64,000 bases of DNA from Galbibacter pacificus (GTDB taxonomy: Bacteria > Bacteroidota > Bacteroidia > Flavobacteriales > Flavobacteriaceae), in contig NZ_JAQSVC010000001.1 of assembly GCF_029603165.1 (NCBI RefSeq), positions 558,001 through 622,000 of the forward strand. The letters are read 5' to 3'. Within the stretch, counting starts at the first letter, position 1; every line of letters starts with the position of its first letter. Position numbers and translations under genes: made by a program. This document shows positions 8,598-18,400 of the stretch, piece after piece. The notes beneath the pieces are model-generated. The model was not told the origin of the DNA, did not search any database, and saw only the letters and a program-made list of their open reading frames with translations.

Positions 8598-9875
8598 TTA
8601 TAGGCCGGTGGCCACCGTATGCTTTCCACGTTCTTTTACCAGTTGTTCCCTTACCAAAAGCGATCTATAGGCTTTTAAGGGGTTTATAGCTCCATGTTGT
8701 TGCAGCCGGGCTTGTTTTACAAGCGGACGGACGTCTGTTAAATAGGCATTTTGAAGTATTTCTTGGCACAAGGTAACATCATTATTTTTTTGTGCTTCTT
8801 TAAGTTGATGTTGGTCTACCAATAACGCTTTAGCATAGATAACCTGAATGGCTTCCAAAGATTGAATGAGGTCTTCCAACGGGTCTTTTAAATTATGGCT
8901 GGCATCGATCATCCAGGAAAGTTCCGGGTTTTGCGGGTTGTTGTTCATTCCGTAGACCAATTCATTAAAAATAAGGAAAAGTGCATATGGCTTTATGGAA
9001 CCTACCGTTATGTCGTCATCGCCATACTTGCTGTCGTTAAAATGAAAACCGCCCAACTTGCCTTTCCACATCAGGGTAGCAACTATTTGTTCGATATTGG
9101 TATTGGGTAAATGATGCCCCAAATCTACCAAAGTATAGGCCTTTTCGCCACATTCGTTGGCCAGCAGGAAAGAAGTGCCCCAATCTTGAATAACCGTACT
9201 GTAAAAGTAAGGCTCGTAAGGTTTGTATTCAATAAACAATTTCCAGTCATCGGGAAGGACATTATAAATTTCCTTTAGGCTATTTTGCGTGTGCGAAAGC
9301 GCCGTTTGAAAGTTGTTTTGCCCGGGAAACGAACTCCCGTCTGCCAACCAAACGGTAATACTTTTAGAACCTAGTTCTTTGCCAATATCGATAACTTCCC
9401 TGTTATGGGCAATGGCCTGGTCTCTTACAGTTTTGCTGGTATTGCTGAGCGATCCAAATTTATACGATTCTTTGGCATTGGGCTGGTCTTGAAACGTATT
9501 GGAGTTTACCGCATCGAATTTTATATCCAAACTATTTGCCAGCTCCTTAATTGCTTTATAATCTTCAGGAATATCCCATGGAATATGCAGGGAAACAGCT
9601 CCGGCACTTTTTGTAAGGGCATGGATTATCCCAATATCTTCCAGTTTTTGCTCTAATGAAGCCGGTTCACCATAATATGAAAACCGCCCAAATCGGGTTC
9701 CCCCGGCTCCTAATGCCCAACTGGGTATGGCAACCTGAAAATTGGCTAATTTGGCAACAATTTGATCTACTTCTATACCTTGTTTTGAAAGAGATGAAGC
9801 TAAATGATCGAATTGATTTTTATGAATGGAAATATCGTTTTTATTGGTGTTTAGTTGGTCTGGGTTAATAATCAT
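8598..9875 (-). CDS. rhaI: L-rhamnose isomerase (RhaI type, Pseudomonas stutzeri-like)
   Basis: This 425-aa TIM-barrel sugar isomerase converts L-rhamnose to L-rhamnulose. The expected metal and substrate ligands sit in LFIEYKPYEPYFYST, VDLGHHLPNTNIEQ, GGFHFNDSKYGDDD and SWMIDASHN, as in the RhaI family used by rhizobia and Bacteroidota rather than the E. coli RhaA family. There is no signal peptide. It follows the aldolase/dehydrogenase gene after a 111-bp gap that contains two strong hairpins, and it is followed at once by the kinase gene. Confidence 0.9.
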   Translation of the reverse strand: MIINPDQLNTNKNDISIHKNQFDHLASSLSKQGIEVDQIVAKLANFQVAIPSWALGAGGTRFGRFSYYGEPASLEQKLEDIGIIHALTKSAGAVSLHIPWDIPEDYKAIKELANSLDIKFDAVNSNTFQDQPNAKESYKFGSLSNTSKTVRDQAIAHNREVIDIGKELGSKSITVWLADGSSFPGQNNFQTALSHTQNSLKEIYNVLPDDWKLFIEYKPYEPYFYSTVIQDWGTSFLLANECGEKAYTLVDLGHHLPNTNIEQIVATLMWKGKLGGFHFNDSKYGDDDITVGSIKPYALFLIFNELVYGMNNNPQNPELSWMIDASHNLKDPLEDLIQSLEAIQVIYAKALLVDQHQLKEAQKNNDVTLCQEILQNAYLTDVRPLVKQARLQQHGAINPLKAYRSLLVREQLVKERGKHTVATGL

Positions 9876-9891
9876 ATGTTTAGATTGTTTA

Positions 9892-9909
9892 CAGGTTTTT
9901 TAAAACCTG
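9892..9909 (-). other. intercistronic hairpin 1
   Basis: Perfect inverted repeat CAGGTTTT/AAAACCTG with a 2-nt loop in the gap between the aldolase and isomerase genes. There is no U-run, so it is more likely an mRNA processing or stability element than a terminator. Confidence 0.55.
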
Positions 9910-9929
9910 AGTGAATTTAAAAATAAATC

Positions 9930-9954
9930 TCCATAGGTTGGTAAAACCTATGGA
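9930..9954 (-). other. intercistronic hairpin 2
   Basis: Ten-bp perfect arms TCCATAGGTT and AACCTATGGA around a 5-nt loop, 20 bp from hairpin 1 in the same gap. Two stable stems in the middle of an operon could set different mRNA levels for the genes on each side. Confidence 0.55.
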
Positions 9955-9986
9955 AGATTTACTTAAGCTAACTAACAACTGTGCAT

Positions 9987-12083
9987 CTATCTAACAAATG
10001 CATTTGCCATTCCACCGTCCACATTTATTATGTTTCCGGTAGATTTATCCAGAATGGCCACGAGTGAAAATACACCATTGGCAATATCTTCCGGATAAAT
10101 AATTTCGTTCAATAAATTTCTTTTTGCGTAGTGGGCGGGAAGCTCGTCTACGGAAATTCCATAGGCTTTGGCACGGCCTTCGGCCCATTCGCCTTCCCAA
10201 ATTTTACTTCCTACAATAACACCGTCGGGATTTACGGTATTGACCCTTATTTTGTTGGCCCCGAGCTCGGCGGCCAATAGGCGGGTCATATGTTGCTGGG
10301 CTGCTTTTGCGGTTCCATAACCAACATTGTTCGGCCCGGCTACCAGTCCGTTTTTACTGGCAATATTTACAATATCACCTCCCAAGCCTTGTTTTTTTAG
10401 GATGGCAACTCCTTGTTGGGCCATTAAGAATTGCCCTTTTACAAGAATATTTTGCAACAGGTCCCAATCTTTTAAGGTAGTGTCTTCTAAAGATTTGGAG
10501 ATGGCCAATCCTGCGGAATGAACAATAATATCTATGCCCCCAAATGCAAGCGCAGCATGCTCGAAGGCTTTTTGAATAGAATCTTCTTGGGTTACATCGC
10601 AAACAACGGTTGTTACCTGATCTTTTTTATATGTTTTTTCAGCTTCTTTTAAATAGGTTTCATTAATATCGGTCAATACCACATTGGCACCTTCGGCAAC
10701 TAACTTATCGGCTATCGACTTACCAATGCCGCCCCCTGCACCGGTTACAATGGCAATCTTTCTGGAAAGGGGCTGTTCGGCAGGCATGCGTTGCAATTTG
10801 GCTTCTTCGAGTAGCCAATATTCAATATCAAAAGCTTCTTGTCTTGGCAAGGATGTGTATTGAGAAATGGCTTCGGAACCGCGCATTACATTAATGGCAT
10901 TTACATAAAATTCGCTTGCCACACGTGCCGTTTGCTTGTTTTTGGCAAAAGAGAACATGCCAACTCCCGGATAGATAATAATAACCGGATTGGGATCCCG
11001 CATGGCAGGGCTGTTATTGTGTTTACAATTGTTGTAATAATCTTCATATTCTTTTCTGTACCGTTCAAAGGCAGGTGCTAATTTTTTTAAAAGCGTTTGA
11101 TGGGATGTTACATCTTCATTTTTATCCAGGGTAAGAACCAAAGGTTGAATTTTAGTGCGTAAAAAATGATCCGGGCACGAAGTTCCCATTGGGGCCAAAC
11201 GTTCCAGATCGTTACTGTTTATATATTCCAGTACGGTTCTGCTATCGGTAAAATGCCCAATCATTGGTTTTTCAGAAGAACATAACCCCCGTAATAGGGG
11301 CATTAATAGGGCGGCTCTTTCTTTTCTTTTTTCTGAAGGTAGACTTGTTACTTTTTCACCGCCAAAGACGTTGCCATTTTCTTTTACCTTTTTCTCGATA
11401 TATTCCGAGGCCATTTCAATAACCTCCAAACTATTCATATAACATTCATGGGAAGTATCCCCCCATGTAAAGAGTCCGTGGCTTCCCAAAACAATGCCGC
11501 GAATTCCGGGGTTTTCGTTCAGGCATTTTTCTAGTTGTAAACCCAAATCAAATCCCGGTCGTTGCCAAGGTACCCATCCCATGGAATCCCCCCATATTTC
11601 TTTAGTTACCTTTTCACTGTCTTTTGCGGCTGCAACGGCAATCAAGGCATCGGGGTGTAAATGGTCAATATGCTTAAATGGCAATAATCCGTGCAAAGGG
11701 GTGTCAATAGACGGGGCCCTGCTATCGAGATCGTATATGCAATGGTTGAAAAGGCCAACCATCCTATCTTCATCTTCCAAACCTTTATATACATTTTTCA
11801 AGCTTCTTAACCGATTGGTGTATAAACCGGCAATACCGGCACGCGTAAGGGTCCCAATATCGCCACCGGAACCTTTTATCCACATTACTTCCACATTTTC
11901 ATTGGTAAGTGGGTCTTTTTCAATGGTCTTGCAACTGGTATTTCCTCCACCGTAATTGGTAATTCTAAGGTCTGCGCCTAATATATTGGAGCGGTATAAG
12001 AAAAGTTCAACTTCGTTCCCGTTTAGAGCACTGGCTTTTTTATCATCCCAAAGATAGTTTACGTATTTAAAGGTTTTTTTCAT
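9987..12083 (-). CDS. rhaEW: bifunctional rhamnulose-1-phosphate aldolase / L-lactaldehyde dehydrogenase
   Basis: This is a 698-aa fusion. Residues about 1-420 form a class II aldolase domain (NYGGGNTSCK phosphate loop; metal-binding His in PLHGLLPFKHIDHLHPD and GSHGLFTWGD) that splits L-rhamnulose-1-P into DHAP and L-lactaldehyde. Residues about 435-698 form a short-chain dehydrogenase (IAIVTGAGGGIGKS NAD-binding loop; GYGTAKAA catalytic Tyr and Lys) that oxidises lactaldehyde to L-lactate. The same fusion is known from Bacillus and rhizobia. It is the first gene of the catabolic operon, behind a promoter with the 18-bp element at 12148-12165. It is of full family length. Confidence 0.92.
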   Translation of the reverse strand: MKKTFKYVNYLWDDKKASALNGNEVELFLYRSNILGADLRITNYGGGNTSCKTIEKDPLTNENVEVMWIKGSGGDIGTLTRAGIAGLYTNRLRSLKNVYKGLEDEDRMVGLFNHCIYDLDSRAPSIDTPLHGLLPFKHIDHLHPDALIAVAAAKDSEKVTKEIWGDSMGWVPWQRPGFDLGLQLEKCLNENPGIRGIVLGSHGLFTWGDTSHECYMNSLEVIEMASEYIEKKVKENGNVFGGEKVTSLPSEKRKERAALLMPLLRGLCSSEKPMIGHFTDSRTVLEYINSNDLERLAPMGTSCPDHFLRTKIQPLVLTLDKNEDVTSHQTLLKKLAPAFERYRKEYEDYYNNCKHNNSPAMRDPNPVIIIYPGVGMFSFAKNKQTARVASEFYVNAINVMRGSEAISQYTSLPRQEAFDIEYWLLEEAKLQRMPAEQPLSRKIAIVTGAGGGIGKSIADKLVAEGANVVLTDINETYLKEAEKTYKKDQVTTVVCDVTQEDSIQKAFEHAALAFGGIDIIVHSAGLAISKSLEDTTLKDWDLLQNILVKGQFLMAQQGVAILKKQGLGGDIVNIASKNGLVAGPNNVGYGTAKAAQQHMTRLLAAELGANKIRVNTVNPDGVIVGSKIWEGEWAEGRAKAYGISVDELPAHYAKRNLLNEIIYPEDIANGVFSLVAILDKSTGNIINVDGGMANAFVR

Positions 12084-12119
12084 GTTATAATGGGTTTCTA
12101 CTTTTACACAAATTTATTT

Positions 12120-12165
12120 CAAAGTTATATGGCGTACATCGATAAGGTATCCTGCACTATCCTGT
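12120..12165 (-). promoter_or_regulatory. rha operon promoter: -7 box plus 18-bp operator
   Basis: On the minus strand the operator ACAGGATAGTGCAGGATA (12148-12165) is followed by exactly 20 nt and then TAACTTTG (12120-12127), a perfect TAnnTTTG -7 box. The identical operator, same orientation and same spacing, recurs at 15331 before susC. Its core is a direct repeat AGGATA-N4-AGGATA, so both halves lie on one DNA face over the -33 region, which suggests an activator. The regulator is probably the adjacent GntR protein (inference). Confidence 0.8.
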
Positions 12166-12260
12166 AGCAAGGGAAATTATAACAAGATAGGGAATTTGGA
12201 TTATTTGTTTACTTTTATGTCCATTCTTTATGTAATAATAAACTTGGAAAAATCTATTCC

Positions 12261-13307
12261 ATGGACAAGAAATTGAATATTAGTATTTTGGAAGAGTCAC
12301 GTGTGCCTAAATATACACAAATTGTAAACTCGATTATTGGGAACATTAGTAGCGGAAAACTAGAAATGGGAGAACGCATACCTTCTATTAATGAACTTAG
12401 TGCCGAATACTACCTTTCTAGAGATACTGTTGAAAAAGCATATAATATCCTTAAAGAAAAAAAAATAATAACATCGGTAAAAGGGAAAGGATATTATGTT
12501 TCCAGAACACAACTCATAGCAAAAAAGAATATTCTTTTTCTTATTAATAAGCCCAGTTCTTACAAAATGAGGATTTTCAAATCGTTTACCAATGCCATTG
12601 GAGCTGATGTTCATGTAGATTTGAGCATATATCATTGTGATGAGACATTATTTTTAAATTTAATTGAGAAACATAAAAATAGTTACGATCATTATATTAT
12701 AATGCCACATTTTAAAAATGATAGTTTAAAACACCTAAGTTATACTGATGAAATAACGGCTGCAATAAATGAAATCCCAAAGCACAAACTTGTTTTAATG
12801 GATAACAACAAACTGCAAATTTCTGGTACTATAAGGGAAATATACCAAGATTTTGAGAATGATATTTTTGATGCGCTTACCAAGGGGTTTGAAAAATTAA
12901 AACGGTATAAGAAATTGTTTTTAATCTACCCGAGAAAAGTAATCTATCCATATCCATTACGTATTTTAAGAGGTTTTGTAAAATTTTGCGGGACACATGA
13001 ATTTGACTATGAAATTCTTGATGAAGTATACCAAGACATGGAAATAAAGCCCCTTGACGCCTATATTGTAATAGAGGAGAACGACTTGGTTAATTTGGTT
13101 AAAATGATTAGGGACCAAGGGTTTATTATGGGCAGAAGTGTAGGCGTTATTTCTTACAACGATACACCTCTTAAAGAGTTGCTTGATATAACCGTGGTAA
13201 GCACAGACTTTAAGGCAATGGGAGAGAAAGCTGCTGAAATGATTATGAATAATTCTTACGAGAAAATTAAAAATCCTTTCCATTTTATTGAACGTATTTC
13301 TGTATGA
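12261..13307 (+). CDS. GntR-family regulator with periplasmic-binding-protein-like sensor domain
   Basis: This 348-aa protein has two parts. Residues about 10-80 form a GntR winged helix (KYTQIVNSIIGNISSGKLEMG, then LSAEYYLSRDTVEKAYNILKEKKII and the VKGKGYYV wing). Residues about 90-348 form a LacI/ribose-binding-like effector domain (ILFLINKP, MPHFKND, AYIVIEEND, GVISYNDTPLKELLDITVVSTDF). This architecture is common for sugar-responsive regulators in Bacteroidota. It is divergent from the rha operon and precedes the rhamnoside locus, so L-rhamnose or a pathway intermediate is the likely ligand. The fixed-spacing elements at 12148, 13329 and 15331 are its candidate binding sites. Confidence 0.88.
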   Translation: MDKKLNISILEESRVPKYTQIVNSIIGNISSGKLEMGERIPSINELSAEYYLSRDTVEKAYNILKEKKIITSVKGKGYYVSRTQLIAKKNILFLINKPSSYKMRIFKSFTNAIGADVHVDLSIYHCDETLFLNLIEKHKNSYDHYIIMPHFKNDSLKHLSYTDEITAAINEIPKHKLVLMDNNKLQISGTIREIYQDFENDIFDALTKGFEKLKRYKKLFLIYPRKVIYPYPLRILRGFVKFCGTHEFDYEILDEVYQDMEIKPLDAYIVIEENDLVNLVKMIRDQGFIMGRSVGVISYNDTPLKELLDITVVSTDFKAMGEKAAEMIMNNSYEKIKNPFHFIERISV

Positions 13308-13328
13308 CCGAATATAGCAGTACACTAC

Positions 13329-13362
13329 AGGATAAGATTCTTATTATTGGTAATTAATATTG
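13329..13362 (+). promoter_or_regulatory. promoter of the 13403 lipoprotein gene with an operator half-site
   Basis: AGGATA at 13329-13334 begins exactly 26 nt before TAATATTG (13355-13362). The promoter-proximal AGGATA of the susC operator also begins 26 nt before an identical TAATATTG. The upstream half is degenerate here (AGTACA). It is probably a weaker member of the same regulon. Confidence 0.55.
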
Positions 13363-13402
13363 AAATGAAATAAAAGCCAAAATAAGTTAAACAAAACAAT
13401 CT

Positions 13403-15124
13403 ATGTATTACAAAAGAATGATTAAATACCTTATGTGCATCAATAAAAAAAATGCAATAAAGTATACGCTTATAGCAACTTCAATTATTTTCATTACTTC
13501 CTGTAGTAAAAAGAATGATGGGCCTGACAAAATCAATAATCAAGATAAAAAGCCCAAAATAATCAATATTGTAAATTTTATCAGGGATATAGAGCCGAGA
13601 GATCCAAAAATCACAAAAGAAGTATTGTATGAAACTGTTGTAGAGCAGGTTAAAATGATGAAAAAATATAATCTAAAAGGAACATTTTTATTGCAATATG
13701 ATGCTTTGGTCGATAAACGTTACCAAGAATTGTTAAAAAATCTGCCAAAAGATCAATTTGAAATAGGTGCATGGTGGGAAATTCCACAACCGATGGTAAA
13801 GAAAGCAGGACTAATATGGCGAGGGCGTTTTCCATGGGATTGGCATGCCGACGTTGGCTTTTCAACCGGTTATAACCCAGAAGAACGAGAGCAACTGGCC
13901 GATGTATATATGGAAGATTTTAAAAGGGTATTTGGGTATTATCCAAAATCTGTAGCTTCTTGGTTTATAGATGCGCATACCTTAAACTATTTGTACGAAA
14001 AGTATGATATCGTAGTTTCGGCCAATTGTAAAGATCAGTATGGAACTGACGGATATACACTATGGGGAGGATATTGGAACCAAGCCTATTATCCAAGTAA
14101 GGTAAATTCGTATATGCCGGCACAAAATGAAGAAAGTCAAATACCCGTACCAATTTTTAGAATGCTGGGGAGCGATCCGGTAAGGCAATACGATACCGGC
14201 TTAGAATCTGATAGGCAAGGAGTAATAACTTTAGAGCCTGTATATAAAGAAGCTGGAGGAAATAAAGAATGGGTGGATTGGTACTTTAAAGAATTTATTA
14301 ACGGAGAATCTATGGAATATGCATATACTCAAGCCGGTCAGGAAAATTCATTTACATGGTCGGCTATGAAGAAAGGGTTTCATATTCAACTCCCTTTAAT
14401 CGCAAAACTGAGAGATGAAAATAAAGTAAAAGTTGAGACATTAAAAGAGTCTGGTTTCTGGTTTAAGAAGAAATACCAAACAACGCCTGCAACTTCTGTA
14501 ACTGTTACGACCGATATGAAGGGGAGTGACATGAAAACAGTTTGGTACAACAGCAGATTTTATAGAGCAAACTTATTATGGGAGAATAATTCATTACGCT
14601 TTCGCGATATTCATGTATTTGATGAAGACATAGAATCATCTTATCTAACTAAGCCTGTTGCTTCTAATCAGGCACTTTTCTTTACACAACCTATAATTGA
14701 TGGATTCCTGTGGAGTAAAGCCAATGATTTAGCAGGATTACGTTTTAAAATAATGGAACAAGGCAAAGAGTCATTAATAATAGGAAAAACACCAAAAGTT
14801 ACAAGCCCTGAACATGGTGTTTTAAGGGTGTCTTGGCCTATTAAAAATCATGAAGCCAAATTGATTCTGGTTTTTGAGGAACAAGGCATTCAATTAAAAA
14901 TGGAAACAGGCGAAAATCTTATATGGTATTTAGATTTTACAGCTCCTAAAGAAGTAGACTTGCCTTATACATCGATTACAAACAATCAAATTAACTGCAA
15001 TTTTCAAGGTCATGCATATACTTTTAAAGCGTCAACAGGTAATTTTTCTGTTCCAGATAGCTGCACGGTATATAGGATTACACCTAAAGAGAATATCATA
15101 AATGTTAGCTTTTCCAGTAATTAG
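13403..15124 (+). CDS. lipoprotein with a putative polysaccharide-deacetylase/GH-like barrel
   Basis: This 573-aa protein has a lipoprotein signal ending at FITSCSKK and a short Asp/Asn/Lys linker. The first about 330 residues suggest a (beta/alpha)-barrel of the glycoside hydrolase/deacetylase superfamily: GTFLLQYDAL, FEIGAWWEIP, GYYPKSVASWFIDAHTLNYL and a His/Asp-containing WHADVGF. The C-terminal part looks like beta-sandwich. I cannot assign a CAZy family or a reaction. Its place between the regulator and susC, and a promoter half-site like that of susC, suggest a surface or periplasmic role in using rhamnose-containing glycans. A terminator-like hairpin follows it. Confidence 0.6.
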   Translation: MYYKRMIKYLMCINKKNAIKYTLIATSIIFITSCSKKNDGPDKINNQDKKPKIINIVNFIRDIEPRDPKITKEVLYETVVEQVKMMKKYNLKGTFLLQYDALVDKRYQELLKNLPKDQFEIGAWWEIPQPMVKKAGLIWRGRFPWDWHADVGFSTGYNPEEREQLADVYMEDFKRVFGYYPKSVASWFIDAHTLNYLYEKYDIVVSANCKDQYGTDGYTLWGGYWNQAYYPSKVNSYMPAQNEESQIPVPIFRMLGSDPVRQYDTGLESDRQGVITLEPVYKEAGGNKEWVDWYFKEFINGESMEYAYTQAGQENSFTWSAMKKGFHIQLPLIAKLRDENKVKVETLKESGFWFKKKYQTTPATSVTVTTDMKGSDMKTVWYNSRFYRANLLWENNSLRFRDIHVFDEDIESSYLTKPVASNQALFFTQPIIDGFLWSKANDLAGLRFKIMEQGKESLIIGKTPKVTSPEHGVLRVSWPIKNHEAKLILVFEEQGIQLKMETGENLIWYLDFTAPKEVDLPYTSITNNQINCNFQGHAYTFKASTGNFSVPDSCTVYRITPKENIINVSFSSN

Positions 15125-15153
15125 ACATAAAAAGAAACGAAAATATAAATATG

Positions 15154-15186
15154 AAATCCTCTACACATTGTATGGAGGATTTTTTT
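15154..15186 (+). terminator. intrinsic terminator after the 13403 lipoprotein gene
   Basis: Stem AAATCCTC/GAGGATTT with a 12-13 nt loop, followed by TTTTTT. It separates the lipoprotein transcript from susC. Confidence 0.7.
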
Positions 15187-15330
15187 AATGTGCAGGATTT
15201 ATGAAACAAAACATTTTGAAAGCCATGGAGAAAAGTTTACATGAATTCATTACGAAATTCTTTTTTTTTAATACAAAATAGTCCATAAAACTACTTTTTT
15301 TGGCAAATTTTTTATCGCTTTTCCAACTTA

Positions 15331-15376
15331 ACAGGATAGTGCAGGATAGAAATGGGATTCCCTATTAGTAATATTG
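15331..15376 (+). promoter_or_regulatory. susC promoter with the 18-bp rha operator
   Basis: ACAGGATAGTGCAGGATA at 15331-15348 is identical to the rha operon operator. It is followed by 20 nt and the near-consensus -7 box TAATATTG (15369-15376). A 5' leader of about 105 nt separates the expected start site from the susC start codon. The stretch 15187-15330 before it is AT-rich and holds nothing else recognisable. Confidence 0.8.
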
Positions 15377-15487
15377 GTTAAACGTTTACACAGCTTTCTA
15401 CATAAACTCAAAAAATGGAAAGAATTGTAAATATCCTTATATAAACAAAAGGAAAACTAATGTTAACTAATTAATATTCATTTACTT

Positions 15488-18400
15488 ATGAAAAGAAGTA
15501 CAAAGAAGTTCAGCCTAACGACTCTTTTCTTATTGATTTTTGTTTTGGGACAATCCATACAGGCTCAAGAGAAAAGTGTAACCGGGAATGTTACAGATAA
15601 TCAAGGAATACCTATTGCTGGAGCCAACATAATGATTAAAGGGACCTCTAATGGAACGACAACAGATTTTGACGGAAATTTTACAATTTCTATAGGTTCA
15701 TCAACAGTTACTCTGATAGTTTCTTATATTGGTTTTGCATCTACAGAAGTAAAAGTTTCCCCTAATCAAAATATTAATGTAGCACTTAAAGAAGATGTTT
15801 CCCAATTAGATGAAGTGGTTGTAATAGGATACGGAACCCAGGAACGAAAAGATCTAACCGGTTCTGTAGCCACAATAAGTTCAAAAGATATTGAAGATAT
15901 ACCAGTGTCTTCATTAGATCAAAAATTAGCAGGTCAAGTTCCCGGTGTTCAAGTAAGTACTGTTACCGGGACACCCGGTGGAGCTTCAAAAATTAATATT
16001 AGAGGGGTAGGTTCCATTGGAGCTAATTCAGATCCATTGGTAGTAATAGATGGATTTCCTATTAGCAATAGTTTTAATCAAACCAGTAACCCCCTTAACT
16101 TGGTTAACCCTGATGATATAGAATCTATATCCATACTCAAAGATGCCAGTTCAACAGCAATTTATGGGTCAAGAGGAGCAAATGGGGTACTGATTATTAA
16201 AACAAAGCAGGGAAAAACAGGTAAATTGCAAGTCGATCTCAATACATATACTGGTTTTCAAACAGTACCAGAAAAGGGACGACCAGATATGCTTAATGCA
16301 CAGGAATTTGCACAATTTCAAAAAGAGATTAGGGAAGATGCGGCTATTGCAGCTGGTGGTACAGTGGCAGATGCCGTGATTCCAGAAATGTATCAAAACC
16401 CAGAACAATACGGTGAAGGTACCGATTGGTTTGATACCATACTTCAAACGGCACTTCAACAAAATGTAAATTTAAATGTTAGAGGAGGGTCGGAAAGCTT
16501 AAGGGGTTCTATGTCATTAGGGTATTTTAATCAAGAAGGTGTAGTTCGCTATACAGGATATGAAAGGTACACCATGAGAACAAATTTTAATGCTGACATA
16601 GGTAAAAAGGTAAAAGTGGGGTTAAGTCTAGCACCTACATTTAGTAAACAGGATATAAATGATCTGGAACGGGATTTTCTTGATATTATAGGAAAAACAC
16701 AATGGTTTAATCCAATTATTCCAGTAACCGACGAAAATGGAAATAGGACGCCCCATATTGGCGGTCCGGGTCTTTTTAGTGCTCCAAACCCATTAAACGA
16801 ATTGGAATATGCAGGAACAGAAGTAGAGGAGTTTAGGGGAATTGCCAGTGCATTTGCAGAATTTGAAATTTTTAACGGGTTTACAGCCAAATATACTTTT
16901 ACAGTTGATTATAATAACGGGAAGCGTTCACGGTTTTATCCAAGCTTTTTAGGAAATACCAATAGCCCGCCTCCAAATGTTCCCACCCTGAGTGTTTCCG
17001 AAGGGGATATTTTAAATCAGTCTTCAGAATTTTTACTGAATTATAAAAAGGATTTCAATGAAAAGCATTCCCTTGGGATAACAGCAGGATATTCAAATCA
17101 AAAAGAAACGGCAGAATCTATTTCTGTAAATGGAACGGATTTTCCAGATGATGAAATAGAGACTTTAGGGGCAGCTGGAAGAATTTCTTCTTATGGGCAA
17201 GGAGTAGAAGAATGGGCCTTAATATCATATTTTGCCAGGGTAAATTACGATTTTCTAAACAGGTATTTGTTAACTGCTACTATTCGTTCTGATGGTTCCT
17301 CAAGGTTTGGCAGTGAAAATCGTTATGGAACATTCCCATCTATTGGAGCAGCATGGCGTATAAGTGAAGAAAGCTTTATGGAAAATTCTTTTTTTGATAA
17401 TTTGAAATTAAGAACTAGTTATGGTTTGTCTGGTAATTTCAACATCGGGAACTATACATATATCTCAACTGTAGGAACATCTAATTATGTTTTTGGAAAT
17501 AGTATAGCCAGCGGGCGCTACTTGAACTCCCTTGGAAACCCAAATTTAACATGGGAAGAGTCAAGACAATTGGATATAGGGCTTGAGGCTTCTTTTTTAA
17601 ATAATCGTTTGGATTTAACATTGGATTATTACCGAAGAAATACCGAGAATATGCTAATTGATACACAAATTCCTTTTTCGTCTGGATTTGGTTCTGCAAC
17701 TATTAATGGAGGGGAAATCCTTAACCAAGGTCTTGAAGTAGCTATTAATTCCAGAAATTTCACAGGTGATTTTAGTTGGACTACAAACTTTAACATTGCT
17801 TTTAATAAGAATAAGGTATTAGCCCTTGACGGGGATAGCAATTTTATCCTTTCCGGGCGAAGCGGGGAGGGAAACCCAACACATATTACTCAAGTAGGAA
17901 AACCAATCGGGCAATTTTATGGTTATGTAATAGAAGGGGTTTATATGAATGAAGAAGATTTTGACAACTCGCCTAAACATTCTTCATCTGTAGTAGGCTC
18001 TATAAAATATAAAGATGTAAATGGCGATGGAGTAATAGAAGCGGTAAACGATTTTGATGTCATAGGTAATCCATATCCCGATTTTACATTTGGACTTACC
18101 AATTCATTTTCATACAAAAACTTCGATTTAAGTATTGTTATTGACGGTCAATATGGAGGCGAACTTTTAGTGGGTGCCAATCAATTTTTAGATAATATTG
18201 ATGGAATATTCAATGTTACAACCGATGTTTTTAACCGCTGGAGGTCTCCGGAAAATCCGGGCGATGGAAAAACACCCACCACAAATGGAGCAAGAGTGAT
18301 ATATCGGGACGTAAACTCTAGTTGGGTAGAAGACTCTTCGTTTCTTAGGTTTCGGAATATAACATTTGGGTATAACTTACCGAGCGAAATTTTTGGTGAA

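Noticed and set aside
8588-8629. Longer N-terminus for the rhamnulokinase
   Set aside because: It would overlap the isomerase gene and adds 14 unconserved residues; the start at 8587 gives the normal FGGY N-terminus.
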